From Jiangella alba (lineage in GTDB: Bacteria; Actinomycetota; Actinomycetes; Jiangellales; Jiangellaceae): 64,000 nt of DNA. Each line of letters starts with the position of its first letter. Within the stretch, counting starts at the first letter, position 1. Location: NCBI RefSeq assembly GCF_900106035.1, contig NZ_FNUC01000003.1, positions 2,411,501-2,475,500 of the forward strand, read 5' to 3'. A program made the translations under genes and the position numbers. This document shows positions 26,921-34,687 of the stretch, one piece after another. The notes beneath the pieces were generated by a model, which was not told the origin of the DNA, made no database searches, and saw nothing but the letters and a program-made list of their open reading frames with translations.

Positions 26921-27002
26921 GTTGAGTCTCCTCCCAGGACACTCTCGGGACCGCCGGCGGGTCGCGCGGCGGTCTCCCCGATTCATCCCAGGTCAGTCGG
27001 AA

Positions 27003-27047
27003 AGGGTGAGAACGGTCAGGTCACGGCCGGTTGACCCGGCGATGAAC
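27003..27047 (-). promoter_or_regulatory. Candidate PHO box (11-bp direct repeat units)
   Basis: On the minus strand four 11-base units follow one another with one extra base after the second: GTTCATCGCCG (27047-27037), GGTCAACCGGC (27036-27026), GTGACCTGACC (27024-27014) and GTTCTCACCCT (27013-27003). The first two best resemble the G(G/T)TCAYYYR-type direct repeat units bound by actinomycete PhoP. The array faces a phosphatase gene, which fits. Confidence 0.45.
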
Positions 27048-27172
27048 AACTGAAAACGGTTCTCTTGTTGCGACCGGGTCGCACCCGGTGACGGCTGATG
27101 GCCACGGCCGCGCGGCCCGGCGGGCACCCGTCCGTCATGTGCCGTTCATCCCGGGATGCCTACGCTTCGGCC

Positions 27173-27655
27173 GTGCCCGTCGCGTCCGCTGTGCGCCGTC
27201 CGCTCGTTCTCTGCGCCGTTCTTCTCGCCCTCGCGGCCTGCGGCGGGCCGGCCCACAAGGACGACGCGTTCGTCGACGCCGGTGTCACGGGCCTGCTGGA
27301 CATCGAGCTGACCGAGTGCTTCTCCGACCCCGAGTACTCCCAGCTCGCCGGCGAGGACGTCGTCCTCTACCTTCCGTGCGACGAGGGCGCCGACAACCAG
27401 TCGTTCATGTTCGTTCAGGCCCCCGACGGCCCCTGGGACCGCGCCGCCGTCGCCGAACTCGGCTGGGACGAATGCGGGCGGGGGTTCGAGCAGCAGTGGA
27501 CCAGCCAGGACGAGTCGGGCCTGGACTACTACCCGATCCTCCCGACCCCCGAGACCTGGGCCGACGGCGACCGCGCGGTGATGTGCGCGGTGTACGACCC
27601 GGACGGCCGGCTCCAGGACTCCGTCCTCCCGCCCGCCGCCGGCGTCAGCCAGTAG
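27173..27655 (+). CDS. Small secreted lipoprotein of unknown function
   Basis: 160-residue lipoprotein. The hydrophobic segment VLCAVLLALAACGG contains the lipobox LAAC. The mature part has four more Cys in the pattern ECF, LPC, ECG and MCA, reminiscent of the disulfide pattern of septum-formation-like (DUF4190-linked) domains, but the match is too weak to name. The GTG at 27173 is chosen: TACGCT lies 6 bases upstream, as for leaderless genes, and the signal peptide begins there; an upstream ATG (27098) would add 25 unlikely residues. Confidence 0.7.
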   Translation: MPVASAVRRPLVLCAVLLALAACGGPAHKDDAFVDAGVTGLLDIELTECFSDPEYSQLAGEDVVLYLPCDEGADNQSFMFVQAPDGPWDRAAVAELGWDECGRGFEQQWTSQDESGLDYYPILPTPETWADGDRAVMCAVYDPDGRLQDSVLPPAAGVSQ

Positions 27656-27720
27656 TCACCTGCCGGCGAGGGCCGCGTCGCCCGGTTCTCGCTGTCGGTA
27701 CCGCCCCCTAATGTGATCCC

Positions 27721-28893
27721 ATGACCGTTGACCAGCCTCGACCCTTCGCTCCGCGGGCCACCGCCGCTGAGCTCGACGATCTGCGTGCCCGGCTGCGGGC
27801 CACCCGCTGGCCCGACGTCCCCGAGGACGCCGGCTGGTCGCTCGGCACCGACGTCGGCTACCTGCGCGAGCTGGTCGCGTACTGGGCCGACGAGTTCGAC
27901 TGGCCGGCACAGGAGGCGGCGCTGGCCGAGCTGCCGCGGTTCCGGGTGTCCATCGGCGGGCTGGGCATCCACTACGTGCACGCCCGGGCCGTCGCGCCGT
28001 CCGGGCCGGTGCTGCCGCTGGTGCTGACGCACGGCTGGCCCGACTCCTTCTGGCGCTACACGAAGGTCGTCTCGCTGCTCACCGATCCCGCCGCCCACGG
28101 CGCCGACCCGGCCGATGCGTTCGACGTCGTGGTGCCGGACGTGCCGGGGTTCGGCTACTCCGACCGTCCGCCCGTTCCGCTCGACTCCATCGCCGTCGCC
28201 GGGCTGTGGGCGCGGCTGATGAGCACGGTCGGCTACGACCGCTTCGGCGCCGCGGGCGGAGATCTCGGCAGCCACATCACCCGCTACCTCGCACTCGACC
28301 ACTCCGATCACGTCGTCGCGGTGCATCGCACCGACGCCGGCCTGCCGGTGTTCGCCGGAGACCCTGCCGACCTCACGCCGTCCGAGCGCGACTGGATGCG
28401 CGGCGCCGCCGCCTGGGGTGCGTCGGAGGGCGCCTACGCGGCCATCCAGCGCACGAAGCCGCAGACCGCGGCCGCCGGGCTCATGGACTCGCCGGCCGGC
28501 CTCGCCGCCTGGATCGTCGAGAAACTGCGTGCCTGGAGCGACTGCGACGGCGACATCGAACGGCGGTTCACGAAGGACGAGATCCTCACCAACCTCACCA
28601 TCTACTGGCTCACCGGCACCATCGGCTCGTCCATGCGCATGTACGCCGCCAACGCCGCCATCCCGCCGGCCCAACTGGCGCGCCGCATCGAGGTCCCGTC
28701 CGGCTTCTCCATCTTCCAGGGCGACGTCGTCCGGCCGCCCCGCGCCTGGCTCGACCGCACCGCCCACGTCGTCTGGGCCACCGAGCCGCCCCGCGGCGGT
28801 CACTTCGCGCCGTTCGAGGAGCCGGAGCTGTACGCCCAGGAGCTCCGCGAGTTCTTCCGCCCGTACCGGGAGGTGGTGGCTTCTGGAGGGTGA
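27721..28893 (+). CDS. Epoxide hydrolase family protein, second copy in the window
   Basis: 390-residue alpha/beta hydrolase with an EHN domain (residues ~8-110: PRATAAELDDLRARLRATRWP, DEFDWPAQEAAL). It has the canonical oxyanion loop HGWPDSFW, the nucleophile Asp in AAGGDLGSHI, and the base His in RGGHFAPFEEPEL. It opens epoxides to diols; the substrate is unknown. It is clearly diverged from the epoxide hydrolase at 18576-19718 and retains the more standard active-site loops. It stands alone and is followed by a stem-loop at 28933-28956. Confidence 0.9.
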   Translation: MTVDQPRPFAPRATAAELDDLRARLRATRWPDVPEDAGWSLGTDVGYLRELVAYWADEFDWPAQEAALAELPRFRVSIGGLGIHYVHARAVAPSGPVLPLVLTHGWPDSFWRYTKVVSLLTDPAAHGADPADAFDVVVPDVPGFGYSDRPPVPLDSIAVAGLWARLMSTVGYDRFGAAGGDLGSHITRYLALDHSDHVVAVHRTDAGLPVFAGDPADLTPSERDWMRGAAAWGASEGAYAAIQRTKPQTAAAGLMDSPAGLAAWIVEKLRAWSDCDGDIERRFTKDEILTNLTIYWLTGTIGSSMRMYAANAAIPPAQLARRIEVPSGFSIFQGDVVRPPRAWLDRTAHVVWATEPPRGGHFAPFEEPELYAQELREFFRPYREVVASGG

Positions 28894-28932
28894 GCGACCC
28901 GCCGAGCCGCCGACTCGGTGAAACAGCACAGG

Positions 28933-28956
28933 TGCGCCGGCCTCGGGGCCGGCGCA
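28933..28956 (+). terminator. Stem-loop after the epoxide hydrolase gene
   Basis: TGCGCCGGCC (28933-28942) and GGCCGGCGCA (28947-28956) pair perfectly over 10 bases around a TCGG tetraloop, 40 bases after the stop codon. There is no T-tract. A second, shorter GGCCC/GGGCC pairing follows directly. Probably a terminator. Confidence 0.65.
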
Positions 28957-29300
28957 GCCGGCCCGGCGGGGCCGGGTCACGCGTGGCAGTCGCCGCCGCT
29001 GAGCTGGGCCTGATGGAGCGCCATCGGCGCCTTCGACGGGCGGCTTCGGCTGCCGACGCGACGAGGCCGATGAGCATGGCGGCCACCCGGACGCGAGTGG
29101 TTTGGTTCGCGCGCGTCGTCCGCCCGCTGGCCCGCACCAGCGCGTTGACGTGCGCCGGCGCCCGGTGGCGGCGCGGCCGCCAGGGGCCGGTCCAGCCTGG
29201 CGCGGGTGTCCGGGTGCGGCCGCTCGTCCGCGGCTGTCGTTCGATCGGTGACCTCCGGTGCCGTGCATGTCCTGCGCCGGCGCCGGGTACGGGGCTGGTC
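28957..29300. other. Intergenic stretch before ku, no gene seen
   Basis: About 340 bases between the stem-loop and the Ku start. Both strands are open in places but the reading frames have no family-like sequence or start signal. No convincing promoter hexamers, repeats or RNA structure were seen beyond generic GC hairpins. It must contain the ku promoter. Confidence 0.6.
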
Positions 29301-30158
29301 ATGGCACGGTCGATCTGGAGTGGTTTCCTCAGCTTCGGGCTGGTGTCGATCCCGGTGCGCCTGTACTCCGCGACGCAGGAGCACGAGGTCGACTTCCACC
29401 AGTTCGAACGGGGCACGGCCGACCGCATCCGGTACAAGCGGGTCAACGAGCGCACCGGCGACGAGGTCGAGTACGACGACATCGTCAAGGGCCACGACGT
29501 CGGCGGCGGCGACTACGTCATCGTCGAGCGGGACGAGCTGGACGAGATCGCGCCGGGGCGGTCGCGGTCGCTGGACATCGACCAGTTCGTCGAACTGGCC
29601 GAGATCGACCCGGTCCACTTCCAGAAGAGCTACTACCTCGGCCCCAGCGACGACGAGACCGCCGCGTCGTACGCGCTGCTGCGCACGGCGCTGGACCGCA
29701 CCGGCCGGGCCGCCGTGGGCACGTTCGTCATGCGCGGCAAGGAGTACCTGGCCTGCGTGCGGGTGTCGGGACCGGTCCTCGTGCTCGAGACGATGTTCTT
29801 CGCCGACGAGATCCGTGACCCGGTGGCGGAGCTCGGCGACCTGCCGAAGGCGGTGTCGAAGGGCAAGCAGCTCGACATGGCCGTCGACCTCGTCGAGGCG
29901 ATGACGGAGGACTGGAAGCCCGGGCGGTTCCACGACACCTACACCGAGAGGGTCGAGGACCTGGTCGACGCCAAGCGCGAGGGCAAGGAGGTGGTCGCCG
30001 AGCGAGCGCCGGCCGCGACCGGCGCGACGGACCTGCTCACGGCGCTGCAGGACAGCGTCGCCGCGGCCAAGAAGCAGCGGCCGGCGGGGAAGAAGAAGGC
30101 CTCGGCGAAGAAGTCGTCCGCACGCAAGAAGACGTCGCGAAAGAAGAGCGCCGCCTGA
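29301..30158 (+). CDS. ku: Non-homologous end-joining protein Ku
   Basis: Bacterial Ku of 285 residues, which forms a homodimeric ring on DNA double-strand ends and recruits ligase LigD. The opening MARSIWSGFLSFGLVSIPVRLYSA is the family signature, followed by the beta-barrel core (RIRYKRVNERTGDEVEYDDIVKG, YYLGPS, VMRGKEYLACVR). The C-terminal ~30 residues are Lys/Ala/Ser-rich, a DNA-binding tail typical of actinomycete Ku. No LigD gene is in the window. The ATG at 29301 is the only start matching the signature. Confidence 0.96.
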   Translation: MARSIWSGFLSFGLVSIPVRLYSATQEHEVDFHQFERGTADRIRYKRVNERTGDEVEYDDIVKGHDVGGGDYVIVERDELDEIAPGRSRSLDIDQFVELAEIDPVHFQKSYYLGPSDDETAASYALLRTALDRTGRAAVGTFVMRGKEYLACVRVSGPVLVLETMFFADEIRDPVAELGDLPKAVSKGKQLDMAVDLVEAMTEDWKPGRFHDTYTERVEDLVDAKREGKEVVAERAPAATGATDLLTALQDSVAAAKKQRPAGKKKASAKKSSARKKTSRKKSAA

Positions 30159-30193
30159 TGTCGAACGCCGGGCCCTGACTCCGACCTACGAGC

Positions 30194-30853
30194 ATGACCA
30201 CGACCCAGAAGCTCCGCGTCCACACGTTCTCGGTGTCCGTCGACGGCTATGGCGCCGGCCCGGGGCAGAGCCCCCGCGACCCGCTCGGCGCCGGTGGTGA
30301 ACGGCTGCACGACTGGGTGGTAGGCACCCGGACGTTCCACGGGATGACCGGCGAGCCGGGCGGCAGCACCGGCGTCGACGACGAGTTCGCGCAGCACCTG
30401 TGGCGCAACGTCGGCGCCTCGATCATGGGCCGCAACATGTTCGGCCCGGTCCGCGGGCCGTGGCCGGACGACGCCTGGACGGGGTGGTGGGGGCCGAACC
30501 CGCCGTACCACCACCCCGTGTTCGTGCTCACCCACCATCCGCGTGCCTCCGTCCAGATGGAGGGCGGCACCACGTTCCACTTCGTCACCGACGGCATCGA
30601 GGCGGCCCGGGAGCGGGCGCTCGACGCGGCGGACGGGCGGGACGTGATCGTGGCGGGCGGCGCGGCGACGATCCGGCAGTACCTGCGGGCGGGGCTGATC
30701 GACGAGCTGGAGATCGCCATCGCGCCGGTGTTGCTGGGCCGCGGCGAGCGGCTGTTCGACGACGGCGTGGGCGTGCCGGGCTACACCTGCACCGGCTTCA
30801 CCGCCGGCGAGAACGCCGTGCACGCGCGGTTCGAACCGGCCACTGCGTCGTGA
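30194..30853 (+). CDS. Dihydrofolate reductase/RibD C-terminal family reductase
   Basis: 219-residue NADPH-dependent reductase-fold protein. The N-terminal RVHTFSVSVDGYGAGPGQ and central GASIMGRNMFGP strands match the RibD_C/DHFR superfamily. The C-terminal IVAGGAATIRQYLRAGLIDELEIAIAPVLLGRGERLF motif is typical of the yyaP/RibD-like group. These proteins are usually of unknown substrate and not true folate reductases. It starts 35 bases after ku, but common transcription is unproven. Confidence 0.88.
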   Translation: MTTTQKLRVHTFSVSVDGYGAGPGQSPRDPLGAGGERLHDWVVGTRTFHGMTGEPGGSTGVDDEFAQHLWRNVGASIMGRNMFGPVRGPWPDDAWTGWWGPNPPYHHPVFVLTHHPRASVQMEGGTTFHFVTDGIEAARERALDAADGRDVIVAGGAATIRQYLRAGLIDELEIAIAPVLLGRGERLFDDGVGVPGYTCTGFTAGENAVHARFEPATAS

Positions 30854-31007
30854 GACCGGGCGGTGACGTCGCAAGGCTGGGCGGCTGCGTCGCGAGGCCG
30901 CCGGGCAGCGCGGAACCGGGCGCGGCCTGACCGGTGCGGCCGCATCGCCGGGCGCTACGCGGGGCCTCGCGCGGTCGGCGAGCCGGTCCCGCTCGTATGC
31001 TTCGGAC

Positions 31008-31772
31008 GTGCTCGAACTGCGCGCCGACTGCGCCCGCTGCACCGGGCTGTGCTGCGTCGGTCCGGCGCTGACCCGCTCGGCCGACTTCGCCATCGACAAG
31101 CCGGCGGGGGAGCCGTGCCCCAATCTGCGCGACGACTTCCGCTGCGGCATCCACACCGAGCTGCGGCCGCGCGGATTCCCCGGCTGCACGGTGTATGACT
31201 GCTTCGGCGCTGGTCAGCAGGTCGTGCAGGTGACGTTCGGCGGCGCGATGTGGCGGTCGTCGGCGTCGGCGCGGGCGGAGCAGCTGGCCGCGTTCGCCGT
31301 CCTGCGGCCGCTGCACGAACTGCTCTGGCACCTCGACGCGGCCCGTGGCATCGCGGCGGCGGCGCGGCTGCGCCCGGCGCTGGACGAGCAGGCGGCCCGG
31401 GCCGAACGGCTCGCGGGCGCGCCCGCCGCCGACCTCGCCACCGTCGACATCGCCGCCCTGCGCGCCGACGCGGACGTGCTGCTGCGCGAGGCGTCCCGGC
31501 TGGCCCGGGCCGGCACACCGGGCCGTGACCTGCGCGGCGCCGACCTGATGGGACGGAAGCTGCGCGGCGCGGACCTCACCGGCGCGGACCTGCGCGGGGC
31601 GACGCTCGACCGGGCGGACGTGATCGGCGCCGACCTCCGGGCGGCGGACGTGCGGGGCGCCGACCTGTCGGGCGCGCTGTTCCTCACCCAGCCGCAGGCC
31701 AACGCCGCCATCGGCGACGCCACGACCCTGCTGCCGTCCGGCCTGGACCGGCCGCCGCACTGGACGGCCTGA
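31008..31772 (+). CDS. Cys-cluster (YkgJ-like) domain fused to pentapeptide repeats
   Basis: 254-residue protein. The first ~70 residues hold eight closely spaced Cys (CARCTGLCC, CPN, CGIH, GCTVYDC), like the zinc/iron-binding YkgJ-type CxxCxxxCC module. A helical middle (about 80-165) leads to about nine pentapeptide units A(D/N)LxG from residue 170 (RGADLMG, RGADLTGADLRGATL, IGADLRAADVRGADLSGALF), which fold as a right-handed beta-helix. The GTG at 31008 is 6 bases after TATGCT (30996-31001), suggesting a leaderless start. Function is unknown; the two halves suggest a metal-dependent binding protein. Confidence 0.85.
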   Translation: MLELRADCARCTGLCCVGPALTRSADFAIDKPAGEPCPNLRDDFRCGIHTELRPRGFPGCTVYDCFGAGQQVVQVTFGGAMWRSSASARAEQLAAFAVLRPLHELLWHLDAARGIAAAARLRPALDEQAARAERLAGAPAADLATVDIAALRADADVLLREASRLARAGTPGRDLRGADLMGRKLRGADLTGADLRGATLDRADVIGADLRAADVRGADLSGALFLTQPQANAAIGDATTLLPSGLDRPPHWTA

Positions 31773-31938
31773 GCCGGCGCGCAGGATCGGCGACGGCGCG
31801 AGCGGTCAGCGACGGCGCGATCCGGCGCGATCCGGGTGCCGCCCGGGAGGGGGACGGCACCCGGACCGGCCCGCCGGTGGCTCGGTCTCTTCAACTGCGA
31901 CGGGGCGCGCCGGCGCGCGGTTCCGCCAGCCGCCGACC

Positions 31939-32066
31939 GAGGGCGCGCCGCCCGCCGCCATGACGAGGGCGGCCGGCCGACGCAGCGATGAGGGGGTGCC
32001 GCCCGGCGCAGCGACGAGGGGGCGCCGCCAGCCGCCGCGACGAGCAGTGTCCGCGCCACGACTCGA
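31939..32066. repeat. Degenerate ~26-bp repeat tract
   Basis: Between the pentapeptide gene and the 20-bp array, units opening GAGGG(G/C)G recur at 31939, 31965, 31990 and 32016 (spacing 26, 25, 26), each continuing with a GCCGCC.GCCG-like core and ending near GCGAC. More decayed copies extend to about 32150. All frames are largely open, which is a by-product of composition. I see no gene in 31773-32378. Confidence 0.6.
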
Positions 32067-32180
32067 CGCCGGCGCGACGATGGGCGCCACCAGCCGTCCG
32101 GCGGGACCGGCTTGGCGCCGCCAGCCGGCCGCCCGCCGCACGACAAGGGCGCCGGAGCGGTGGGCGGCGGCGCAAGGGGC

Positions 32181-32390
32181 GGGGCGGAGCGGCATGGGCC
32201 GGGGCGGAGCGGCATGGGCCGGGGCGGAGCGGCATGGGCCGGGGCGGAGCGGCAAGGGTCAGGGCGGAGCGGCAAGGGTCAGGGCGGAGCGGCAAGGGTC
32301 AGGGCGGAGCGGCATGGGCCGGGGCGGAGCGGCATGGGCCGGGGCGGAACGGCAAGGGCGAGGGCGGAACGGCAAGGGTCAGGGCGGCGG
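32181..32390. repeat. 20-bp tandem repeat array, ten full copies plus a partial
   Basis: Units begin at 32181 and every 20 bases after. Two main forms alternate: GGGGCGGAGCGGCATGGGCC (copies 1-3, 8; 7 differs by one base) and AGGGCGGAGCGGCAAGGGTC (copies 5, 6; 4 and 10 near identical), with copy 9 intermediate. The order AAA-BBB-AA-C-B indicates block duplication. The array has no spacers, so it is not CRISPR. Its right end enters the coding end of the sigma factor gene, whose TGA stop (32379-32381) is formed at a repeat junction. Confidence 0.95.
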
Positions 32391-33629
32391 CGTCCGGCTC
32401 AGCCGGTCCTGCAGGAACTCCTGCTCGGCGGCGTTGTCACTGAGCGCCAGCGCCGCCCGGTAGGCCGCGGCCGCCTCGGCGTGCCGGCCCAGCCGGGTCA
32501 GCAGGTCGGCCTTGGTGGCCGGCAGGTACCGGTACCCGGCGAGCCGCCCGTCCGACTCCAACGTCTCGACCTCGGCCAGCGCCGCCTCGGGCCCGTCCAC
32601 CATCGACACCGCGACGGCACGGTTGAGGGCGACGACGGGGGAGGACCAGCGGCGCAGCAGCTCGTCGTAGAGGGTGAGGATCTGCGGCCAGTCGGTCTCG
32701 GCGTAGCTGGGTGCCTGCGCGTGCAGCGCCGCGATGGCCGCCTGCAGCGTGAACCGTCCCGGCGGGCCGGCCCGGAGGGCGCCGACGACGAGGCGGTCGG
32801 CGTCGGCGATGAGCGCGGCGTCCCACGCCGACCGGTCCTGCTCCTCGAGCCGCAGCAGCCGCCCGTCGGCGTCGGTGCGGGTGGCGCGGCGGGCCTGGTG
32901 CACGAGCAGCAGGGCCAGCAGCCCGTCGGTCTCCGGCTCGGACGGCAGCAGCGGCGGCAGCATGCGGGCGAGGTCGAGGGCCCGGCCGGTCAGCTCGTCG
33001 CGGACGAGGTCGGCGCCGGAGTGCGCGGTGTGCCCGGTGGCGTAGAGCAGGTGGATCACCGTCAGGACGGCGTCGACACGGACCGGCAGGTCGCGTGCGG
33101 CCGGGACGGCGTACGGGATGCGGGCCGCGGCGATCTTCTTCTTCGCGCGGGTGATGCGCGCGGCCATCGTCGCTTCGGCGACGAGGAACGCGTGCGCGAT
33201 GTCGGGGGTGCTCACGCCGCAGACCAGCCGCAGCGTCAGCGCGACCTGCGCCTCCTGCGACAGCGCCGGGTGGCAGCAGGTGAAGATCAGCCGGAGCCGG
33301 TCGTCCGGAATCGCCGCGGAGTCGTCGGGCAACGCGGCGGCCTCGACGCCCGGGACGTCGTCGACGTCCATCAGCAGCAGCGGCAGCTTCGCCCGCAGCG
33401 TGCGCTGCCGCCGCAGGTTGTTCAGCGCGGTCCGCCGCGCGACCGTCGTCAGCCAGGCGCCGGGCCGGGCCGGGACGCCGTCGCGGCCCCACCGGGTCAG
33501 CGCCTGGACGTAGGCGTCCTGGACGGCCTCCTCGGCGGCGTCGAGGTCGCGGGTGACGCGCACCGTCGCGGCGAGCACGAAGGCCCACTCGCGGCGGTGC
33601 GCGTCGGCGACCGCGGACTCGACGGTCAG
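32379..33629 (-). CDS. ECF42-type RNA polymerase sigma factor with C-terminal TPR-like domain
   Basis: Sigma-70 factor of the ECF42 kind, about 416 residues. Region 2 is ATVRVTRDLDAAEEAVQDAYVQALTRW, region 4 is GVSTPDIAHAFLVAEATMAARITRAKKKI, followed by a ~230-residue DUF6596/TPR-like extension typical of this group. No ATG, GTG or TTG lies early enough: the first GTG (33578) would remove helix 1 (ADAHRREWAFVL). A CTG at 33629 overlaps the stop of the upstream YCII gene as CTGA and restores a normal N-terminus, so I place the start there. ECF42 factors typically pair with DGPF/YCII proteins, as here. The 3' end lies in the 20-bp repeat array. Confidence 0.85.
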   Translation of the reverse strand: MTVESAVADAHRREWAFVLAATVRVTRDLDAAEEAVQDAYVQALTRWGRDGVPARPGAWLTTVARRTALNNLRRQRTLRAKLPLLLMDVDDVPGVEAAALPDDSAAIPDDRLRLIFTCCHPALSQEAQVALTLRLVCGVSTPDIAHAFLVAEATMAARITRAKKKIAAARIPYAVPAARDLPVRVDAVLTVIHLLYATGHTAHSGADLVRDELTGRALDLARMLPPLLPSEPETDGLLALLLVHQARRATRTDADGRLLRLEEQDRSAWDAALIADADRLVVGALRAGPPGRFTLQAAIAALHAQAPSYAETDWPQILTLYDELLRRWSSPVVALNRAVAVSMVDGPEAALAEVETLESDGRLAGYRYLPATKADLLTRLGRHAEAAAAYRAALALSDNAAEQEFLQDRLSRTPPP

Positions 33630-33982
33630 GACGTCAGCCCGGAGAAGTCGAGCGCCACCAGCGGCCGCACCTCGACGCCGCCGCTGACGATGGGCGTCAT
33701 GCGGGCCAGCTCGATGGCGTGGTCGAGGTCGCGCGCCTCGATGACGAAGACGCCGGCCAGCGCCTCCTTGGTCTCGATGAACGGGCCGTCGGTGACGAGG
33801 TCGCCGCGGATCGTCGTGGCGGTGGCGCTGGGCTCGAGCGCGATGCCGCCCAGTTCCTTGCCGCCCTTGTCGCGGATGCGGCCGGGCAGCGCGCCGTGCG
33901 CCTCCAGGACCTCCGGCGGCAGGTCGGGCGCCTGGCCGCCTTCCGCCTCGCGCTCGAAGATGAGAATCGCGTACTGGGCCAT
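33626..33982 (-). CDS. YCII/DGPF-domain protein, partner of the ECF42 sigma factor
   Basis: 118-residue YciI-like protein (dimeric ferredoxin-like fold). MAQYAILIFERE is the first strand, and TDGPFIETKEALAGVFVIEARDLDHAIELA contains the DGPF signature and the final helix. Such proteins accompany ECF42 sigma factors in many actinomycetes and are thought to be their targets or modulators. The ATG at 33982 has GGAAGGAAGA about 7 bases upstream. The stop overlaps the proposed CTG start of the sigma gene, so translation is probably coupled. Confidence 0.92.
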   Translation of the reverse strand: MAQYAILIFEREAEGGQAPDLPPEVLEAHGALPGRIRDKGGKELGGIALEPSATATTIRGDLVTDGPFIETKEALAGVFVIEARDLDHAIELARMTPIVSGGVEVRPLVALDFSGLTS

Positions 33983-34065
33983 GTGGATCTTCCTTCCGAT
34001 GAGTGCTGACACCTCCCCGACACGCGGCCGGCGGGCGAATCGACAGCCTGGACGGAGAAATCTAC

Positions 34066-34623
34066 TCAGTGGTGTTCGGAGACGAGGACGGCGACGGTGC
34101 CGGGCTCGAGCGCGCGGAACACGTGCGAGAGGTCGCCGGGGTAGCTGACGTAGTCGCCGGGAGCCAGCTCGACCGGGTCGTCGGTGAGCCCGACCAGCGC
34201 CCGGCCGGCGCTCAGCACGACGTGCTCGACGACGCCGGGCATGTGCGGGTCGGACACGCGCGGCTCGCCCGGCTGGGCGGTGACGAGGTAGAGGTCGCGG
34301 CGGGCGTTCGGCGGTCCGGCCGACAGGACGGTGGCGACGTAGTCGGCCCGCTCGGACGCGAAGCCCGGGCCCTCGCCCTTGCGGATGACCTGCACCCGCG
34401 GCCGCGGCGGCTCGACCAGCTGGGCGAACGGGACGTCCAGCGCGACGCCGAGCGCCCACAGGGTCTCGACGCTGGGGTTGCCGGCGCCGGACTCGAGCTG
34501 CGACAGCGTCGACTTCGCGATGCCGGCGCGCCGGGCCAGCTCGCCCAGCGACAGGCCGGCGCGGCGCCGCTCCCGTTGCAGGGACGCGGCGATGACGGCG
34601 AGCGGTGCGCCGGGCTGACTCAT
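34066..34623 (-). CDS. XRE-family HTH regulator with cupin sensor domain
   Basis: 185-residue regulator. Residues ~8-65 are an XRE/Cro helix-turn-helix (LQRERRRAGLSLGELARRAGIAKSTLSQLESGAGNPSVETLWALG). Residues ~110-180 are a cupin barrel (GVVEHVVLSAGRALVG, LAPGDYVSYPGDLSHVFRAL) that would bind the effector. It is divergent from azlCD, a pairing seen in many bacteria, where such regulators control amino acid export. Direct repeats of GATCGTTCG and an inverted repeat lie in the shared promoter region. Confidence 0.92.
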   Translation of the reverse strand: MSQPGAPLAVIAASLQRERRRAGLSLGELARRAGIAKSTLSQLESGAGNPSVETLWALGVALDVPFAQLVEPPRPRVQVIRKGEGPGFASERADYVATVLSAGPPNARRDLYLVTAQPGEPRVSDPHMPGVVEHVVLSAGRALVGLTDDPVELAPGDYVSYPGDLSHVFRALEPGTVAVLVSEHH

Positions 34624-34648
34624 CGGATCGTTCGCTCCATCGGTCGAT

Positions 34649-34666
34649 CGTTCGTGTTGACGAACG
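34649..34666. promoter_or_regulatory. Operator/promoter of azlCD
   Basis: CGTTCG (34649-34654) and CGAACG (34661-34666) are perfect inverted arms six bases apart. A -35-like TTGACG (34657-34662) overlaps the right half, with CAGTGT 18 bases on, so binding would block transcription. GATCGTTCG at 34626-34634 repeats the left half 20 bases earlier. The XRE-cupin protein is the likely ligand. Confidence 0.55.
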
Positions 34667-34687
34667 GGGTCATCGTCGTTCAGTGTA

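Noticed and set aside
18576-28893. Recent duplication of the two epoxide hydrolase genes
   Set aside because: The proteins share only family motifs and differ in oxyanion and nucleophile loops; they are distant paralogues or separate acquisitions.
32181-32390. CRISPR-like array
   Set aside because: Copies are directly adjacent with no unique spacers, and no cas genes are present.
31214-32463. Long open frames on both strands, rich in Pro/Arg/Ala, across the repeat region
   Set aside because: The 20-bp unit shifts frame each copy and contains few stops, so all frames stay open. Products are repeats of MPLRPGPCRSAP or GAERHGPGRSG type with no family resemblance and no ribosome sites.
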